A stretch of DNA of 64,000 nucleotides from Xiphophorus maculatus (lineage: Eukaryota > Chordata > Actinopteri > Cyprinodontiformes > Poeciliidae): the NCBI RefSeq assembly GCF_002775205.1, contig NC_036453.1, forward strand, positions 14,278,594 through 14,342,593, in the 5' to 3' direction. Below the pieces are notes generated by a model. That model worked only from the letters and a program-made list of their open reading frames with translations, was not told the origin of the DNA and searched no databases. Both the position numbers and the translations under genes were made by a program. This document shows, in pieces, positions 1 to 12,189 of this stretch. Positions within the stretch are counted from its first letter, which is position 1. Each line of letters starts with the position of its first letter.

Positions 1-118
1 TTGTTTTTATCTTGTTACCAGGTTGCTATGTATTGCAAATTTTTGCTCAGGTCCCTCTTGAAAATGAGATCTAGATCTCAACGGGGTTTACCTGATTAAA
101 TAAAGGAATATTTATTCT
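1..118 (+). repeat. 3' end of a dispersed retroelement-like repeat
   Basis: The first 112 bases reappear as reverse complement at about 37,925-38,045 with only a few differences. The shared block contains the phrase GCTCAGGTCCCTCTTG and ends in TTAAATAAAGGAATA. An AATAAA-containing 3' end of this kind is typical of fish non-LTR elements. The 5' part is cut by the window edge. The assignment to a particular LINE or SINE is not made. Confidence 0.65.
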
Positions 119-629
119 TTTTAACTACAAGAAGAAAGTCTTAATATTACCAAAATATGTTTGTAGTATTAGGAGAATGAAGTAGTAGCTGTGCTGTGGT
201 TTTATGAGAACTCCAACACAAAAATAATGAAAAAATATTATCTAAGTTTTTTCTCATTGAAACAAAAATTTTTTTCTCATGATTTTAAGACATTCTTCTG
301 GTAAAATTGCATCTTACTATTATGACTACATCCTCAAAATTAAATGAAAATTGTTGGAGCGTTGCCCCAATACTCTGGTGTAAAACTCACAGAAGGAGTG
401 ATTGCTAGTCTGCAAAAATGGCGACAGCAAAAGTTGAGAGAAAACACCAGAGTCATGTAGTTGCTCAACAATAATCAAATCCATTTCTTGAAAATTGCAT
501 CTTCTATTGAGTATTCATCACCAAATCAATGTACATAATCGCAATACAATACTCTGACCTTTTTGAATTCTGCGCCTAAAAGTGAACTAAAGTATGAAAA
601 ACTAAAACTTCTAACATAACTAATAAAAC
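119..629. other. AT-rich noncoding stretch
   Basis: This stretch has no coding signal and no structure beyond AT-rich sequence. It leads directly into the 52-bp satellite, whose sequence motif TTTTAGTAATAAAAACTAGC begins to appear near 640. Confidence 0.6.
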
Positions 630-1045
630 CTAAGCAATATTTTAGTAATAAAAACTAGCAAACACGCTCTAAAAATGAATAAAACTAAATATTTTAGTAA
701 CAAAAACTAGCAAACACACTCTAAAAATGAATAAAACTAAATATTTTAGTAATAAAAACTAGCAAACACGCTCTAAAAATGAATAAAATTAAATATTTTA
801 GTAATAAAAACTAGCAAACACACTCTAAAAATGAATAAAACTAAATATTTTAGTAATAAAAACTAGCAAACACGCTCTAAAAATGAATAAAACTAAATAT
901 TTTAGTAATAAAAACTAGCAAACACGCTCTAAAAATAAATAAAACTAAATATTTTAGTAATATAAACTAGCAAACACACTCTAAAAATAAATAAAACTAA
1001 ATATTTTAGTAATAAAAACTAGCAAACACACTCTAAAAATGAATG
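630..1045. repeat. 52-bp tandem repeat, about 8 units
   Basis: The motif CTAGCAAACAC recurs at 655, 707, 759, 811, 863, 915, 967 and 1,019, which is exactly every 52 bases. Units differ by single changes (CACGCTCT or CACACTCT, AATGAATA or AATAAATA). The unit is very AT-rich and contains AAATATTTTAGTAATAA. High identity between units points to a recent local expansion. No reading frame is maintained. Confidence 0.95.
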
Positions 1046-3567
1046 AAACTTCCTGAATTAGACAAATGAAAAGCCACAGCTAAACTATAATGAAAAATCC
1101 ATTATTGTAACTTTGGTGCACGCTAGTTCCAAACTAATAAGAAATCAGAAAAAAACACCTTCCAGGTGCCACATTCAGTCAGTAAAATCTAAATGGAACA
1201 ACAGTGGCATTTTTGAGGAGTCGGTATGCGTGGAACCAGAGCTAACAGCTGGTCAGAAACAGGAAGTGCAGAGCGGTCACCTGCTAACGTCCTGCCTTTT
1301 ATCGCCCCCATAGAGATTAGCCTCCACACATGGCGTACAGCCACGCACAATATCCTTTCTATGAACATTTTAAATCCATCAACAGAAGCAGAATGTCTGC
1401 AGAGTCGTGACAGCAGATTATCTGGACCATCACTCAACCTTTTCCTTTTTGCTTTGGTGCCCTCTGAGCCGCGGTCGGTGTTGTTTCGGCTCTGTTTCCT
1501 CGGGAGTGGTGCAGACCGCCATGTGCTGCGGCTGCAACAGATGGTGTGACCGGCTCCTTCTCCTCACCTGCCATGCAGGAACAAGTCCGCCAGGAGAGCG
1601 TAACAAACCGAAGGTTCGCAGGAACCATGTGCTCCCATAACTCAACTGTGACTCCCTGTTCACAAGGCAGGAAAGTGTTTGCAAACAGACACAGGTCCAC
1701 TTCATCTGGATTACTCTTATTTGACACAAAATCAAACCTTTTTTAAACATTTAGTCTCCTTTTCTTTTAGCATTTATTCTGCTCTTCGCCACGATCCAAG
1801 ATCTGAATCCTCTTCGCAGTTAAAATTACTGCATTTATTGCAGGATACTTTATTCTGTGTGACAAACAAAGCAGAAAGTAAAGACATATTTTCATAGCAA
1901 TTGTAAATTTTACACGGTAACTCTCAGTAAATGCAGGACAGTTCTAGACAGGAGGTTACATATAATCAACATCATCACAAACCTGACCCAGTTACGCCAG
2001 TTCTGTCAAGAAAGGGCCGGAATACCAGGAAGTGCATGTAAGCTTCTGATTTTAAAGGAAATTATTCTGGGGTTTAGCAAATAGAAATAATGTTGATAAT
2101 TCTAAACGAGCTAAAACAGGAGAAGTTTAAAAGCAGTTTTAAAATGATTGGTTTGAAGCTGAATTGTTAATGTCACTTCATGCTCAATGCATATAAACTC
2201 CAGACTTTAAAGTTATTCTTGTATTTAGCAAATAGAAATAATGCTGGTAATCCTAAATGACCTTAAACAGGAAAAAATGTATGCTGCAAATAATAAAAAA
2301 AAAAAAAATAGTTCAAATACTTAGTTTAAAGCTAAATAATTTATGCTCAGTGTGAGTTGGTGCAATCCTCTGACCTCAGCTGTAAATGCTGGGTGCAGCT
2401 GTCAAGTCAGAAACAACATAGAGCTTTACAGTGCAGTACAGGGTGCTGTGATATTGCAGTAAAACTCTATATTTTTCTTTTTAATCCACAGTTCATAGAG
2501 TTAAAGGGAGGGTGGCACAAATTACTCTGCCCCTTGGAAGTGAAATCTGTTTCACATAAGAGTGAAAAGAAAGCCGAGGACTTGTGTGAAGACGTCTTTG
2601 AAGTGGGCAGAAATCCCAAACCTCATCTGAAATTCCTCTTTTCCCTCAGTAGGAGAGCTTTGGAGGAAGGCAGGAAAAAAATGACAATTCCCCACTGCCG
2701 AAGCCCTCTCTCCTGCTCCACTTTAAATCAACTATGCCTCTTTGTTACATTCTCTGCCTTCACCTTTTTTCTTCTTTTATTTTTTGCTCTCGCTTCTTTT
2801 CATTTCAATCATCTCTACTGATTAGATTGAGAGCAAAAAGGACAAGAAAAAGTCAGGGGGAGATATTATGTGTTCAATATGACAGGTCAGGGAGTCAAAG
2901 GGAGATTTAAAGCTTCGTTCAATGCAACTAAATCTGTCATGAGACAGACAATACTCCTATTCCTGTCAGCATACTGTAGCAAGTGTTAGTGTGTCAGATT
3001 GCTTGCAAGACTGACATCACTATGACTCTTGAGAGATACTTGTGTGATATGAGTTATGACAACATTTGATTTCACTTTGGGATAGCTAAAATATTTTTGA
3101 ACTGAACTGTGACTTTGGGTCCATTAAAGTGTTATCTAAAGAGCTTCTACTGCTGAGCAAAGCTTTGTTTACAAACAAGTTATTATTTTATAAAGAAAAA
3201 CATTTTGTCTATTTGTGAGGATGTGTTTTCAATCATCATTTTTTTTTATCAGTTAAGGAATATTTAAACTGGTAAAATAAATAAATAAATAAAAATACAC
3301 TGGTGGACACTGCTAACTAAACATTAAGTTGCGCTAAGTAATCAAAAACACAAGTTATGCTAATGCTAAAGTGCTACATAGAAGATGCTAATGCTAAGGT
3401 GCTAAAAGGCTAACTTCAATTCAAATTCTATCGGCCCTAGATAAACTGCAAACCTTGAGCACCAATTTAATTTTGACATTAGATGTTGTATTTGGTTAAA
3501 TCTTGTTCTCTATTGTCTGTTTTTAAATAATTATTTCTGTATCTTATTTGCTTAAAATAAAGTCAAA

Positions 3568-3569
<2 letters not shown>
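1046..3569. other. noncoding stretch without recognised genes
   Basis: Short overlapping open frames on both strands near 1,190-1,750 and 2,357-2,821 have no recognisable domains and no sensible splice structure. Homopolymer runs occur at 2,288-2,310. The related phrases TTAGCAAATAGAAATAATG at about 2,076 and 2,226 suggest a degenerate local duplication of about 150 bases. Nothing else is supported. Confidence 0.6.

Positions 3570-3610
<41 letters not shown>
3570..3610. repeat. (AG)n microsatellite
   Basis: This is an uninterrupted run of about 20 AG dinucleotides, followed by unique sequence. The flanking region from 3,310 to 3,460 is rich in GCTAATGCTAA-type phrases but has no clear period. 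Confidence 0.95.
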
Positions 3611-3615
<5 letters not shown>

Positions 3616-4064
3616 AGGAGAGGAAACGGATCTGCTGTGTGAACAGTGGTGACCAACTTCAAAATAAGAGCATGAATATAAAAGTCTAACCACATGAAGA
3701 ATTCTTGAGTCAATAATCAAAACTTCAACACAGACAAGTTAATTTAGGGGAAGTAAGTGCACTGAAGGTTTTCAAAGTTAGCTAAATCGCTCAGCTAAAA
3801 ATTAGCTATGCTATTAGTGGATTACCAGATTAAGATATGAACTAGTGAATTATTCTACTCTAATTTTATATTTCATACACTGTGATTTGAAAAACTATTT
3901 CTCCATAACCATCTTAAGAGAGGCTCAACCTAGCACTGCTAGCAACCTAGCTAGGCTCACATTGTTTTGTGAATTTTAATGTGACTTTATTGTGAATGTT
4001 GTCTCCACCTGGTGACGCAGCTAAAGTATTACAAGGGTTTTGACTGGATGTAGATCTTCTAAAT
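3611..4064. other. noncoding stretch
   Basis: This is AT-rich sequence with scattered AGCTAAATT and GCTAGC phrases, and no gene is visible. It ends at the target-site duplication of the hAT MITE. Confidence 0.5.
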
Positions 4065-4381
4065 CAGTGGTTCTCAAATGGGGGTACGCGTACCCCTGGG
4101 GGTACGTGGAGGTACTGCAGGGGGTACGTGAAGCTTTTCAAAATATCTTTAAAAAATCAGTAGGCTCCTCATAATAAGTCTTGGGAAAAATTATTTTGTA
4201 AAAAGTTCGATGAAATATAAATGTGTGTTCATGCACTGAATTTTATATTCAGTATTTACAGGGTATTTACAGCACTGTACCTCTGTTTTATTCCAAAAAT
4301 GTTTTGCCCGTGTCAGGGGGTACTTAACTAAAAATATATTTTTAAGGGGGTACATCACTGAAAAAAGTTTGAGAACCACTG
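4065..4381. mobile_element. hAT-type MITE, 317 bp
   Basis: The ends are a perfect 14-bp terminal inverted repeat: CAGTGGTTCTCAAA at the left, and its reverse complement TTTGAGAACCACTG at the right. The left flank TTCTAAAT and right flank GACTAAAT match at 6 of 8 positions and so look like a mutated 8-bp target-site duplication, the size made by hAT transposases. The CAGTGGTTCTCAA end is characteristic of Charlie-like hAT elements. Inside are several GGGGGTAC repeats and no transposase frame, so it is non-autonomous. Confidence 0.88.
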
Positions 4382-5159
4382 GACTAAATAATAAAAATAA
4401 AAAAAAAACCTAAATTGGTAAAAAAAAAAAAAAATTCAAATATCCAGAGTAGGGCACCTAAGACAACCAGTGCTTTACATTCATTTACACTTTTTTGTAT
4501 ACTTCAAAAAGTCAGAAACAATTTGATATTTAAAGGTTATAAACTAAAAAAAAAAAACATGTTTATGTTTGTTTTTACTCATCCCCTTTTCTTACTTCAA
4601 AACATCATGAGATCATGGAAAGATGGAGAGAGTAATTCAGAAGGTCTTATTTCTGAACCTGACCACAGTGACTTCCCTCAGCTGAAATGTGGGTTCGCTG
4701 TGGGGAAGCAGCTGTGGTTAAAGATAGAGTTAAAGAAAAGACTCCATTCATCATTTCACGTGTTTTTATAAGGCTTTAGGCTGCATTCATCAACACGGGG
4801 AACCCAGCAAAGCTTAAAAACAGAAACTCCACAAATTTAAAATACATTTTATAGCATAAATACGAAAAATAAAATACAAAAAACTGTAGAAGTTGCAAAA
4901 AAGGAAAAAAAACAGGTGGATTTTAAATTGTGATTTTAAATTCAAAGTCTAAATAAGCACTGTCTGACTCAATCCAATTATAATACAATAAACACATGGT
5001 CTCATGCTGATGTCCAGGAGGATCAGAATCCAGATTTTGTGAAAAGATGTTTTCCGTCTATTTCTGTCTAATTACATCCATGTGTAATATTTCATACCTC
5101 AAATGTACAACAGATGTATATTTTTCCAGTCTCGAGGGTGGTATATATGCACAACGACA
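4382..5159. other. noncoding stretch
   Basis: A-rich runs surround an open frame at 4,415-4,771 that encodes a lysine-rich, low-complexity product without any domain. No gene is supported. Confidence 0.55.
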
Positions 5160-5515
5160 CAGATTTAAAAAAAAAAAAAAAAAAGTCGAGTAAATTTCTG
5201 CCAAAAAACTGCAAAATCTTTAGATTAATCTCAGAAATTTTCTAGAAAAAACATGGTAACTTCTGAGTTTGAAAAGGCAAAAATTTGCTAGAAAAGCTGA
5301 GAAATTTTGATATTAGTCAAATAAATTTTCTAGGAAGAACAAGAAAACTTCTGAGTTTCAAAAGCAGAAAAATTTTGAATTTTGGAAAAAAAATGTAGAA
5401 CTCAGAAATTTCCACGGTTTTCAAGAAAATTTCCAAGATTAATACAAAAAAAATGTTTTAAGTTTGTGACAGAAATGCACTACTCTTTTTCTATCTACCG
5501 TGGCCCTAACACGCC
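5160..5515. repeat. AT-rich dispersed repeat with AGATTAATCTCAGAAA motifs
   Basis: Palindrome-like phrases such as AGATTAATCTCAGAAATTTT and TTTCTAGAAAA recur through the block. It ends in a phrase (CTACCGTGGCCCTAACACGCCGTCGT) whose variant ends the block at 7,570-7,725. The left boundary phrase GAGTAAATTTCTGCCAAA reappears inverted near 11,100-11,120. Together these mark a dispersed family with related blocks near 7.6, 10.6-11.1 and 17.8 kb. The class is unknown; a palindromic MITE is likely. Confidence 0.6.
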
Positions 5516-6184
5516 GTCGTAGAGGTCAGGATTCGACTGAAGAGGCTTTAACTTGTTCAAACAGCAGAGGTAAAGACGAGGGCATCGAATTAAATCATGC
5601 AACGGCACAAAGGGGAAAGAAAACTGAGGCAGAACATTGCAGTTTATCATCATCATGTGTGAGTAGCCTGAGGTGAGCCCACACACTGGCTGCTCGGCTC
5701 ACACAGATTGGGGGGCCAGAGTGTTTCTCCACAGGAGTGCCAGACGAAGTCAGGGACTGGTGATCTGCACAGACTGACAGGGGAGAGAGGGGCCATTCAC
5801 AAAATCTGCAGAAGAAGCAAACAAGCTAGATAAAGAAATTATTAAGAAATCTGTTTTCTACATAAGGAGAAATAATCCCACTCTTAAAGGGACATATTCC
5901 GCAATCGTACAGAAGAATTTTGACAGAAAAATAGCGAACGGAAAACAGCTGCTCATGTAAAGTTTTGTTACCAGTGTATGTTATTATACAAATCACTGAA
6001 AAACAATCAAATATATCACAGTATTTAGACTACATTTTACAATTGAAATGAGCAGGTAAAGGAAATTGTATAAGTACTTGCTTAGCACAGTAAATGAGCC
6101 AATCGTTGTGCTTGAATCAGCAGTGGAAAAAGATAAACTACTACAGCAGAAGGTGTCAGTGTGATGATTTATTGTTAGATTAAC
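5516..6184. other. noncoding stretch
   Basis: Unique-looking sequence with no supported gene. Short open frames on both strands have no recognisable domain. Confidence 0.5.
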
Positions 6185-6660
6185 AATAAATAGTCCAGTA
6201 GACTTGGTTTGATTGGGGACCAAAATGGTAACATTGGTTACATTTCCAGCCAAACCCTTTGAAAAACCTGTTCCCCTCCTCGCCTGTGGTGGCGCCAAAC
6301 CAAAAAACACTGAGGAAAACGACACAAAACCTCTGAAGAAGACAATGAGCTCAACCTCCTTCTTTGCAAAAGTAAACAAAGTGGAGTGGCATCAGATTTT
6401 AGTGTTTGTAGGTAAAAGATCATGAGTCATTTCTCCTGTTAGTGCGAGGCTAGTGCATTTGTTTTGGTTGTATTTACCCAGAATGCACTGCACATTAGCC
6501 TGATTCCTGCTTTAGGAGTGGCCTCCAGTCCACTTGGTGTTCACATATGCATTCAAACCACATCAGAGTTCACTTCAACTCCACCGAGACCGAGGTTTAG
6601 GTGGACCAGAGTTTGCTTTTGTGGTGGGCATCAGAATTTGGCTACACACAATGTCTCCTG
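6185..6660 (+). repeat. dispersed repeat family R3, copy 1 (plus)
   Basis: This block is shared with 16,775-17,390 (reverse orientation) and 62,275-62,800 (same orientation). Shared landmarks in order are GGGGACCAAAATG (copies 1 and 2), CAAACCCTTTGA, a GGCGCC or GCGCC step, GAAAACGACACAAAA, CTTCTTTGCAAAAG, TTTACCCAGAATGC and TTCACTTCAAC. The identity is clear but well below that of the recent duplication, so the copies are old. Internal open frames are not conserved between copies, so it is probably non-autonomous. Confidence 0.75.
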
Positions 6661-7569
6661 GTCTTTTGCCAACAACCGCTAAGATCTGACAATATCCAGT
6701 TTGTTTACATTTTGTGAAGAAGGAGTGCACACCTTTCTGAAAATGGTTGAAGGTTTCTCCAAAGTTTTTAGTGTAATCTAAACAACAAACGTGAGAACTT
6801 TCTTCAAAAGTCCATGCTCTCTTTACCCAAGTTTAATGTCTGGGCTACCAGAAAAAGTCCAATGACATTAAAATAAAGGTGAAGAACATGGCTAATGTAA
6901 AGTAAAAATACTTTCCGTGTTACTGAACATTTTCTATTTAAGAAGATCTCATCCTAGGAAAGTATAAATAAGAAAAAGTGCTGTTTAATCTGCGGTTGAG
7001 GGACCTCATAAACTTGTGCCAAGGGCTACAAATGGCCCCCGGCCCTCATTTTGGACACCTCTAGATGCCTTAGTAATGTGATCAGAGGAGGATGAATGAG
7101 GAACGTACTGCCGCCGGCTGATTAAGAGCTGCTCTGACCAAATTTTGATTCACTACATTTTGGAACAATCAGCCACCTGAGACCCCAGGACTGTTCCACC
7201 AAGTGTGTGTGTGTGTGTGTGTTGCTCCGACCCGACCCATCCCCCCTTCCGCCTCCCTCCCTCCCTCTGTGCCCTCAATGCTGAGGTGTGCCGCAGTGAT
7301 TCATTAGCTCGTTTAGGCGTCTTATCGCCATGGCAACAATCTTTCAGGAGGGTCACCAGGAACATGACGGCTTCCTTCAGGGCAAAACCTGTCATAGGAT
7401 GTGATCAGCAGCAGGAGACCAGAGTTGGTACCTCTGGTTTACAGAAGGAGCAGAAAGACGAGAGATTAACCAGATTCTGGAGAACCGGGTCATTTTGCTG
7501 CAGATGTCCAACCAGCCGGGCCGAAAAGGCCAGAGGTGGGCAAAGGAACTGTTTCAGGATTGCCTGATC
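6661..7569. other. noncoding stretch with a candidate regulatory block
   Basis: No gene is supported. A (GT)n run lies at 7,204-7,221. The section 7,280-7,400 is of balanced composition and contains ATCGCCATGGCAAC (7,324-7,337). This resembles an RFX X-box read on the minus strand. The text near 7,030-7,060 resembles the end of a dispersed repeat. Confidence 0.45.
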
Positions 7570-7725
7570 TATCTGACAGTTTCCAGCCCAAAAACATTGT
7601 GGAAACTCAGAAATTTCTCATTTTTTTTCTAGAAAATTAATCTAAAAATTTCTGAGCTTTTTGCTGAAAATGTGCTCCTCAATTTGTGTTTTTTCATCTA
7701 CAGTGGTCCTAACATGCCACCGTGT
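7570..7725. repeat. AT-rich AAATTTCT repeat block, second copy
   Basis: The block carries AGAAATTTCTCATTTTTTTTCTAG, an inverted counterpart of motifs in the 5,160-5,515 block, and ends with TACAGTGGTCCTAACATGCC, which is homologous to the end of that block. Confidence 0.5.
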
Positions 7726-8024
7726 AAAAGCACACTTAACTCCATAAACACTAAGTGAAACATTTTATAGATTAATGACATACAAAGTGATGTTTTGGCT
7801 CCACCATGCCTCATTCTAAGGGATTAGCTTTCTCTCTGTAGTTTTCCTGCAGTATAATTGGATTGCTGGAGGTCAAACTGACCCCTTCCCCTCACTTTCT
7901 TCTCCTACTACTCTCCAATTTGCATCACTTGTTGTTATTCCAGCTGTGAACTTGAAGGTTTCCCTCAGTTTTGACGGTGGCATTTGACAAAATGTAATGT
8001 GTATTGCTTGTTTCATAACTAGTC

Positions 8025-8092
8025 GCTGTATTACGGTGTAAAGCACTTTGCAATACCTTGTTGCTGAAATGAGCTAGACAAATAAATGTACT
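8025..8092 (-). repeat. fragment of a common fish interspersed repeat
   Basis: Read on the minus strand, it contains CTCATTTCAGCAACAAGG followed by AAAGTGCTTTACACC. The same core appears at about 37,135-37,195 and in its duplicate near 58,075. The fragment is short and truncated. Confidence 0.55.
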
Positions 8093-10109
8093 TGACAAAG
8101 AAAGAGTTTTTCCTCTCCACTGTCATTTTATTGACAGAAAACTTTTGAAACTAATTTGAACAATAAACTGAGCTTAATGAACTGCCTGGATCAACACTCA
8201 TGTTAAACGTCTCTCACCACTTCAAACCTGCAGAACCCAGATATGAAATATAAACGTCTCCATCGGACCCGGTGACAGGCCTTTTAACAGCTCTCATACA
8301 AGAAGCGATGCAGTTTCTGCTTTATCCTCTAAAGGCAGCGCTACAAGAGCCCGATTGATCTCAGCCTGCGTGTGACTGACAGCTCCAAGTGCTGTCGCTA
8401 ACACCATTAACCCCAAACCGATAAATCAGCCGATCACATTAAAACGTCCAGCGCGCTGCATTCCCTAAGGTGGCAGATACTCACAGCCAACTGCTGAGTT
8501 TTAAATGTAGATTGAGGTTAATTTCAGTTCAAGTCTCGTAGGCTTTCTCCTCCTGTTAGGAGCTGCTAATGATAAATACAGATAATAAAGTTTAAATGGT
8601 TTAAACTTTACTATTGGAAGAAGTCTCACTGTTATGTGGCATCAAAGGGATGTGGATAAATCTTGGCTTTATGCTTCCCACTCTGTGAAACTATACTGTA
8701 TTTAAAACAAAAACAAACAGTAAAACTAGCTAAACTGCAATTTCTTCAGCATTATTAGAAATTTTGTGAATTTTTTTATGTATTTATTTCTCCCTTTATT
8801 GTGTCCATTACATTTGAAATAAACCAGGGCAATTTCTAATACAGCTATATTTCAGCAATGTAGCAACGCAGCAACGCAGCAACGCAGCAACGTAGCGACG
8901 CAGCCAACGATTCAGAGTTCTGCACTGCTGGACAGAACTCACTAATGAAGTAGAAAACCATAAACCATAACCATGTCTACTGTGTTTTATTATTTTGCAC
9001 TTAGAATATATTTAAAACACCAACAAACCCCCAAACTTCCCCAGTAAAACCAAAACCTACACTTCCTTTAAAAAGAGAAAAAGATCAGACTTTTTTCTCT
9101 TTTGTTTTTGCTCAAATCTGAATAATTACTTGCAATATCACATGTATTTACCTACTTAAACTTGTGTGCAATTTCTCATTTTGCCATTTAGTTCTGGGAT
9201 TAATTTGTCTTTATTTGCTCTTTTGTGATGTAAAGTCACTGTTCACGCAGGCTGCTGTGTCATTCAGCCATTCGCAGCCTTTTCCATTTCAAACGATGCT
9301 TTATTGCTGTGATGTGTTGCTCACAATCCATTTTTGCGGTCCTCTGCGTTCACCACAGACAGCTGTGACACATCAATGGCTGCTGTGGTTTTCATTGTCC
9401 ACCCTGGTCTTTAAGGAGAGTCCTGCAGCTGCCAGCCATTTGCTGTTCTCTCCTTGTTTCTGCTTTGCAGAGTGAGTAATGCTGCAGCAGCAATCTGTAA
9501 TTTTGACATGATTTAGCAGCAGTGTCTGTTCAGCCAGCATGGGCTCAGCGGTGAGACGAAATGTTGAACGTTTCTGGCTGTTTCAGGAAAAATAAACTGT
9601 ACGTAGAGCACTACTGAAGGAGTTTTCGAGCCTTTGTGTAGCAAAGTGGTTTGATCTGAAGGCTGAACTTTTCTCTGACTGATGCATTTCTTTCCCAGCT
9701 GTAATAGTTTTGGACTCCTGGATAGTAGTTTTGGTTTAGTCACAATGTTTTGCCTTCCTCAACAATGCAACAACAGAACTTATTGAACACCGATGTCCTT
9801 GAGCATGAGAAACAGTGAGCCATTCTTTCTGCCCAATAGCTGCGTCTTGCCCAGAGCGGGACAACTCTGCAAATATTGACTCTGGTGCCGATAAGATTTG
9901 CTGTAATAATCACATTTCGAACCGTGTTCCTGGTGAACTCTCCTGACCCGTCCTCTGGGAAAGAAAGGAATGTCTTCATATTCAGAGAGGTTAACCAATA
10001 TTATTTTAGGGTTGAATTTATGTATTAATTAGATTCTGAAATATCCAGTTAAGTCAGCTTTACATTGGCTTGTACGTATCTGTTAAATTCAATCACATCC
10101 GATCACCCG
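8093..10109. other. noncoding stretch
   Basis: No gene is supported. The part from about 8,270 to 8,480 is of balanced composition and free of obvious repeats, so it is a candidate conserved noncoding element, but no comparison was possible. A short 9-bp tandem repeat lies at 8,855-8,905. Open frames at 9,164-9,475 and 9,513-9,998 show no domain. Confidence 0.45.
8855..8905. repeat. short 9-bp tandem repeat (GCAACGCAG)n
   Basis: About five imperfect units of GCAACGCAG or GCAACGTAG are visible. The length is small and the function unknown. Confidence 0.85.
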
Positions 10110-10479
10110 CCCTAGAAAAATACATCCATCCATTTTCCTACACCCTTGTCCCTTAGAGGGGTCAGAAGGGTGCTGGTCTATCTCCAGCTAACGTTCTGGG
10201 CGAGAGGCGGGGTCACCCTGGACAGGTCGCCAGTCTGTCGCAGGGCAACACAGAGACACACAACCATGCACACACACACTCACACCTATGGAGAATTTGG
10301 AGAGACCAATTAACCTGACAGTCATGTCTTTGGACTGTGGGAGGAAGCCGGAGTACCTAGAGAAAACCCACACATGCACAGGGAGAACGTGCAAACTCCG
10401 TGCTGGAAGTTTGCACGGAGGGAATCGAACAGGCAACAGCTCTACCAACTGCGCCACTGTGCAGCCTCCCTAGAAAAAT
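10110..10479 (-). mobile_element. tRNA-derived SINE with 12-bp target-site duplication
   Basis: The body (10,122-10,467) is flanked on both sides by the perfect 12-mer CCCTAGAAAAAT (10,110-10,121 and 10,468-10,479), a typical target-site duplication of target-primed reverse transcription. On the minus strand the element starts GGCTGCACAGTGGCGCAG. It carries an RNA polymerase III A box (TGGCGCAGTTGGTAGAG, near 10,440-10,456) and a B box (TGTTCGATTCC, near 10,421-10,431). The 3' end is AAAATGGATGGATG, the same tail type as the RTE/Rex3-like LINE elsewhere in this window, which suggests that LINE as the source of the machinery. The intact duplication indicates a fairly young insertion. Confidence 0.92.
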
Positions 10480-11140
10480 CCAATTTTAAATTTGATTTGA
10501 ACAATTCAGTGAAATCCCATGCTGAAAGACAAACTCATCACACTGAAGTGCCACAAACATCTACAGAATAAATAGAGCAGTTACATTTTGATTTGCATCT
10601 TTTTAAGGTGATGAAAGTTGTCATAAATGTTTTCTAAAAACTCAAAGTTTGAGATTAATCTCAGAAATGCTCTGGAGGAAAACAAGAAAATTTCTCATCG
10701 GCAAAAGTAAAAGAATTTATAGGAAAAAAATCTGTGACTGAATAGTGGAAATTAGCTAGAAAATTAGCTAGAAAAAAAAACACATTTTGAGATTAATCAC
10801 AGAACATTTTTACAAAAGTTTGAATTTTTTTGTCACAAAAAGTCAAAATTTTGCTTGGAAAAAAATATGAGAAATTTTTAATCTTAGAAATCTTTTAGAA
10901 AAAAAACTTGAACATTTCTGATGACCAGAAAATGTCAAAAGTCAAAAGCTTTTGATTTTCCTGAACTTGAAAAGTTGAACATTTTTGACTTTCGAAACTT
11001 AGAAATATCCACGTTTTTTTTCTTGAACTTTTCTGAGATTAACCTCAAATTTTCTACGTTTTCTCGCAAAGTTCAGGAAAAGCTCAGGAATTTCCAAGCT
11101 TATTTGGCAGAAGTTTACTCCTCCTAATACGCCGATCAAA
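10480..11140. repeat. AT-rich AAATTTCT repeat block, third copy
   Basis: Recurrent phrases GAGATTAATCTCAGAAA, AGAAAATTTCTCA and GAAATTTTTAATC place it in the family seen at 5,160 and 7,570. It ends near TTTGGCAGAAGTTTACTCCTCC, an inverted counterpart of the left boundary of the 5,160 block. The repeat signal is strongest from about 10,610. Confidence 0.5.
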
Positions 11141-12189
11141 CATTTGATCATGACTGGAAAAGCTGAATCGGAAAAAAATCTGTAAAAGGAGAAAAGCACT
11201 GTAAACAATTTCCATGCATTCTGTTGTTTTATCCGTTTCCGCCATGTTCCACAGGAGGAGCGGTTCATCAGGTATGACCTCCGGTAACACAGCGGAGCCT
11301 CATTTGTGTCTATTTAAAGCCTGTGTTGTTTGCCTGCGCTCTCGCAGCAGCTTTGTTTTATTTGCTTGTTTACACCTCGGCTCAGCGTGGGCGCGCGCCC
11401 GGATTTAAAAGTGAAATGGTAACCAGGGGAAACTGGAAATAGCGGTGACCAGCGGGCATCGACAATGGAAGCAGTAAAACCAACAATGAGCGGGTGAAGG
11501 CAGCTGGAGGAGGCAGAGAGGAACAACCAACAGTGGACAGAAAGCTTTTCAGCAGAGAAACGGAGGACGACATGGGATATTTCAACCCTGTCACGTGAAC
11601 AATGTGGGGATTTCAGCTGCTCCTATAAACTCATCATCTATCAGATTTATATCTGCAGGATCTGTGTGGGGGCATCCTCTCTTCTCCTCTCCACTGAAAA
11701 GCATCAGGTCTATAAATTTATTTGAGATTTTAGATGTGTGTCGTTTGCCTACAGAGGGAAGAGCTCTCCGTGTTATCTATGGGAAAATGAGCTTAATGAC
11801 CTCAGGACAGCATTACATTACACACAAAGAATGTGCTGATAGGGAGTTAGAGTTCGCAAATTTCACAGTCTGTAGGCCAGACTATTAACTTTAATTAGAT
11901 TTTAATGAAGTTACATCCCAGGCAGAGACAGAATTGAAAAAAGGATTTGGGGGCGTGGTCTTTACAGAAATTAAATGTTAACAATTACAGTTAAAATGAG
12001 ATATTTACATGCAAACATGTGTACTTTTTCAATAGCTGTTTGACTGTAAATAAGAATTGTACAGTCTTATGTCAGTTTGTAGGTGTTTAGACGTTTAGCT
12101 TCATTCATGGTCCTGTTTTGTTTCTCCTGTGTTTTTATATTATCTTGCCGTTTCAGTTTTTTTCTTGCGTTAATATGTTTTTATTAGCT
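11141..12189. other. noncoding stretch
   Basis: Composition is balanced from 11,220 to 11,760 and AT-rich after that. Open frames are short, overlap on both strands and have no recognisable domain. Confidence 0.45.

Noticed and set aside
1189..1750. Cluster of overlapping frames near 1.2-1.75 kb
   Set aside because: They overlap in several frames on both strands with no domain, no splice-compatible exon and no second copy.
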